Source: Hsuehochloa calcarea
Taxonomy: Eukaryota; Streptophyta; Magnoliopsida; Poales; Poaceae
DNA: 64,000 bases
Assembly (NCBI GenBank): GCA_036346395.1
Contig: CM070599.1
Location: 35,765,232-35,829,231, forward strand
Direction of reading: 5' to 3'
The translations under genes and the position numbers were made by a program. Below, piece after piece: positions 60,336-64,000 of this stretch. The notes under the pieces are model-generated. The model was given only the letters and a program-made list of their open reading frames with translations. It had not been told where the DNA came from and did not search any database. Position 1 is the stretch's first letter. Each line of letters starts with the position of its first letter.

Positions 60336-60742
60336 ATCGATACTATGACTCTGCTCTCTTCTTGAAGGCAGTTTTTTTACAACATTGTGAATGCTCTAAA
60401 TTAACTATGACCTGTACACACTCCTATAAACCATATATAACACACCCTTAGTACCCAAAAAATACAAAAAAGGGATATACAATGCAGAAAAGAAAGAAAA
60501 CCATTTTTTTTCCTAGTCCAACCCCAGCGAGAATTTTGAATGACCAAAAGGAGCATTTTGAAAATTTTGCAATGTACGCAAAACCTATCGATTGCCAAAT
60601 GCCAATACTTCTGGAAGCTTCCAGCGGTTTACCGCTCCCGCAATTACACAAAACCGCCAGCTCCAGTCCAGGATTCTCCCCTCCCTCTGCTCCCCTCACC
60701 ACCGCCCGACCGCCGTCGTTACCAGGCGAAGTTCCCGTCCAC

Positions 60743-61176
60743 ATGGGGCTCGATCTCCCACCGGTACAACAGGCCTCGCCACTCGCGGACCTCGCCGCCG
60801 CCATCCACTTGGCCGCCGAGGCCGCGGCCGCGCTCTCCGCCCCCTCCTCCTCCCCCGCTGCCGCCGTGGTGGCCGCCCTCCGCGACGCCCACGCCGCCAT
60901 CGGCTGCTTCCTCTCCCGCCTCGACGTGCCCTCCGCCGCCTCGTCCGGCGACGATCAGCCGATGGCGGACGGCTGCAAGGAGGGGGAGCAGATGATCGGC
61001 GGGGTGGAGGGGCTCCGGGAGTGCGCCCTGCAGGGGAGCAAGCGGAGGAAGTGGCCTGTCCCCCCGTCGTGGCCCCGAGCGGCGCTTGCGTGGCGCCGAA
61101 GGCCGCGCCGCCGGTGCTGGACGTGGAGGAGCGGCGGCGCGCTGCCATGGATCTCTTGCTGCAGTTCCATGCGTAG
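60743..61176 (+). pseudogene. Small GC-rich gene with an apparent frameshift, function unknown
   Basis: From ATG 60743, preceded by a typical C-rich grass 5' UTR, about 111 residues read MGLDLPPVQQ..., then an Ala-rich helix (LADLAAAIHLAAEAAAALSA). They continue through DAHAAIGCFLSRLDVP to LQGSKRRKWPVPPSWP. Around 61070 the natural-looking reading moves to another frame. That frame continues CVAPKAAPPVLDVEERRRAAMDLLLQFHA and stops at 61176. In the first frame the tail is an unnatural Arg/Trp-rich run to 61195. I do not recognise a named family. Either a real one-base indel inactivated it or the sequence has an error. The long ORFs on the opposite strand are GC-driven shadows. Confidence 0.4.
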
Positions 61177-61890
61177 GATGGAACATGGAAGGTGAGATGT
61201 CAGATCTCTGAAAGTCTGAATCTCGTTATCAGAACGAGCCAGACATTCCAGTTATCGGACGGCTAACAAGCATTGATACCGGTTCGTTCAGTTCAATCGT
61301 CCGGCGGACAAGGGAGTAGGCCGGCTTATGAAGATCCTGCGATCGATAGGTTGATATTACACGATGGTGTTTCAATCATATCTAGCGGCTGAAGTCTACT
61401 TAAGTCTTTACTGTTTATCATAATCTAGTGTTTATATTCACTGTTTACCATCACAGCTCTATTACTTACCGCTGCGAGCTGGCATTGTTGTCGGCTGTGT
61501 ATAAACGGATATCCATGTAATCGAGAACGGGTCATGAATGAAAAAAAATCCTAGTTCTATCTGCATTTACTTTACTCTTTTTGTTCTTAGATGTCGGCTC
61601 CAACCGGCACCGAAAATTCCCAAATTACCACACACAAATCCATCGGATTTCAGGCTTGAACCTCGGATCCTGACATCTTTGATATCAAAGCGCTACGATC
61701 CTTGGTGGCTTGCAGATTTTGAGTGGTTCATGAGTAGTAAGGGTTGAGGAACTAGTTTCCTTGGTAAAATTCCCGAGCTAACTCGAGAAGACTCAAATCT
61801 GTTGAGAAGGAATGGAGTTCTGAATCTAGCAGTGAGGATTTGGGAGGATCTTTGATTCCTTCCTGTAAAATTCCTTAAGCTATTGGATAG
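61177..61890. other. Intergenic, nothing recognised
   Basis: No domain or structured RNA. The right part may already be the leader of the gypsy element, but no LTR or PBS was found. Confidence 0.35.
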
Positions 61891-64000
61891 GCGCCGCCTG
61901 GGATGTCAAAGATGCCAAAAGGGGGCAAATCTGCTAACGAAGAAACATGATGGGCCATGATGAGCGACATAAAAGAGATGAATAAGGAAATTATGCGTAT
62001 GCAACAACGGATCGAAGGAAACTCAACCGAAGCTGAATTCTCTGGGGGAGGGCCTCACCCCGGGCCGTTGATTTCAGGGGGGGGGGGTTGGATGTGTGGA
62101 GATTGAGGCCCTCCCCCCATAGAATTTTTTTTCAACTCAACCAGTGTTCAGATCCAGATGGAGTAATTCCAAGAGCAAGTCCAGGGAATTCAACAAAGCT
62201 GGATGTAGTGATGGAGATGCTCAAGACCATGCTAGATAAGAACGGGGCTGGAGAGGTAGCAAGTAACCTGGTGGTCTTGGAAGGAGATGCTAGTCAGGTG
62301 TGTGGTGGCCATTTGGTTGGGAAGGGGGCACAGAGTCGGACCATTGGAAATTGGTGGATAAGGATCAACAGCATGGGAGGTCTCCCAAGAAAGGCAACGA
62401 CCATGGTGGTTTTCCCAATCACCTGAGAAATTTAGAAGGAACGTAATAACAGAATATTCCATAACAAGGCAGTCTCCTCCGTGGACCTAGTCGCAATGAT
62501 AAAGAAAGAAGGTAGAGCTTGGACCCTCGTGAGGGCCAAGTGCTTAGAGCATTTCATACTGTGCAATTAAGTTGCCTTGTTAAACCTGTCCATTTTGAGC
62601 TGTTTTCGTTACCTTCTTTATTAATAAAAATAGGTAGTTCTCCTGTCTTTTCTTTTAAAAAAGAAAAGAAAAGTTGTGAGCCTGTGGCCTATGTCAAGAC
62701 TCAGGGTGCCCACGAATATTTCTATGCAGCTTGCACAGTATTGATTGGATAAGCTACATCCACCCAAAGGATATCCCTGAAAGGCTGAAACACCGTTCGG
62801 CGGCTCAGCTTACGAAGGAGCACACGTGAGCGATTCGCTTCGAACCGCGTGCTCCAGAAAAACTGACCAGCAGAGCCTTAGGTATATATCTGAATAGAGG
62901 TTGATTGATGGGATTCAACACAAGTTGATTATCAAATTGATGGGCTACAGTTATAATGTACAATATAGAAAAAGAAGAGAAAATAAGGCTGTTGATGTCC
63001 TATCCAGAGTCCTCCACGGTGAGGAAGCAATGGCAATAACAGTAGCAGTTCCTAACTGGATTATTGAGGTTGTCCAACGTTATCAGGGTGATGAGAAGTG
63101 CATAGAGTTGGAAAACAAGTTGAGGATTGATGAGAACTGTACTCCACCCTATACCTTGCAGAATGGAATCATGAGTTACAAAGGCATAATATACATTGAT
63201 ACTAGTATTGATCTCAAGGATCAATTACTGAAATCCTTCCATGATTCTGCTTTAGGGGGACATTATGGAGAAATGGCCACTTACTAGAGAATGGAACTCT
63301 TATTTTATTGGCCAGGTATGAAAAATGAAGTCAATACCTTTGTTAAGAGATGTGTTGTTTGTCAGAAGACTAAATCAGAAAATATTCCCTATCCTGGATT
63401 GTTACAACCTCTGCATGTGCATGACATGGTCTGGACTCACATAACCTTGGATTTCATTGAGGGGTTGCCCAAGTCAAAGGGCAAAGAGGTGATAATGGTA
63501 CTGGTGGATAGACTCACCAAATATGCTCACTTCTTATCACTAAAGCATCCTTATATTGTCCAACATGTAGTAGATCTCTTCTTAGACTATATCTACAAGC
63601 TCCATGGTCTACCGGTGGTGATTGTGTTTGACAGGGATAGGATATTCACTAGCACACTATGGCAAGAGTTGTTCAAGGCCTTGGGAGCAAAATTGAGGCT
63701 GAGTAGTGCTTATCACCCTCAAACTGATTGGTAGACAGAAAGAGTGAACCAATGTCTAGGAAATTATTTGAGATGTATGGCTTTTGCTAGTCCCAGGAGG
63801 TTGCATTCTTGGCTGACTCAAGTAGAGTGGTGGTACAACACCTCCTTTCACACATCATTGAAGATGACTCCTTTTGAGGCATTGTATGGAATGAAACCTC
63901 CAATAATCACAGAGCCTAGCTTATTACCACAATCAGCAACAGAAGAAGCTAGGAACTGGATGCAAGGAAGAGAGGATGCTTTTGAAGTCATTAGAACAAA
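61891..64000 (+). mobile_element. Decayed Ty3/gypsy element with a foreign internal filler; runs off the window
   Basis: 61891-62298 looks like a gag N-terminal start: short helical reading IKEMNKEIMRMQQRIEGN near 61966-62019, then MEMLKTMLDKNG. 62299-62861 is non-gypsy filler. From 62862 the reading is RNase H (QQSLRYISE, GIQHKLIIKLMGY) and a linker ending LSR. Integrase follows with its zinc-binding CVVCQKTKSE, the catalytic-core start (LDFIEGLPKSKGKEV) and SSAYHPQTD. Stop codons TAG at 62895, 63285 and 63732 replace expected Gln codons. Protease and RT are absent, removed together with the rest of gag. Confidence 0.75.
62299..62861 (+). repeat. Copy of the LINE tail and WAP-upstream segments 1+2, without the WAP fragment
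   Basis: 62306 to about 62672 matches the LINE 3' region (about 54697-55085). Then 62673-62761 matches segment 1 and, without interruption, 62766-62861 matches segment 2. The joint reads catccacccaaaggatatc, where the first locus has 1.5 kb of WAP sequence. It lies between gag-like and RNase H parts of the gypsy element. Confidence 0.8.

Noticed and set aside
60696..61186. Two minus-strand ORFs of about 150 codons
   Set aside because: Arg/Gly-rich translations of a GC-rich region; the plus strand has the coding-like features.
1..64000. CRISPR arrays, operons, ribosome-binding sites, rRNA
   Set aside because: The window is plant nuclear DNA; no spaced identical repeats of CRISPR type and no rRNA sequence were seen.

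Overview
This is eukaryotic nuclear DNA from a grass (Poaceae). The genes are plant-specific (a P-class PPR protein, a PIP2 aquaporin, a WPP-domain-associated protein), exon 1 segments are GC-rich in the way typical of grasses, and most of the rest is grass-type transposable elements. The species cannot be named from the sequence alone.

Layout. 1-2.8 kb: retroelement debris and a minus-strand LTR. 2.8-3.3 kb: a long fold-back element next to an intronless PPR gene (3481-4875). 5.2-11.65 kb: a Tat-type Ty3/gypsy element with both LTRs and gag but no recognisable pol; it carries a minus-strand gene with its own TATA box, an intact intron and a poly(A) signal. 11.65-18.3 kb: mostly unique intergenic DNA with small repeats. 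18.47-24.35 kb: a PIP2 aquaporin gene whose first exon is split by 3.55 kb of Ty1/copia sequence that has no LTRs and no target-site duplication. 25.9-49 kb: a nest of LTR elements, including a complete TRIM (TSD GTGTG), two solo LTRs with perfect TSDs (CCGGC and GGGGT), a minus-strand solo LTR with a one-mismatch TSD, and a large LTR element with a tRNA-iMet-like primer-binding site but a non-coding interior. 49.97-51.80 kb: a two-exon gene for a small Cys-rich protein. 52.3-55.1 kb: a dead LINE. 55.2-59.8 kb: a four-exon WPP-domain-associated protein (WAP) gene, with a 1.5 kb copy of its own exon 1/intron 1 inserted in its 5' flank. 60.7-61.2 kb: a small GC-rich gene with an apparent frameshift. 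61.9-64 kb: a decayed Ty3/gypsy element whose interior is replaced by a copy of the WAP upstream region.

The four better gene models (PPR, PIP2, small Cys-rich protein, WAP) are unrelated and show no joint pathway. The most informative signals are structural. The PIP2 interruption looks like retroelement DNA captured at a break rather than a normal integration. The WAP partial duplication has its unoccupied site preserved 6 kb away, which lets the order of events be read from one window. The pol-less Tat element keeps a spliced antisense gene. TE boundaries not marked by TSDs are approximate, and homology between copies was judged by eye.
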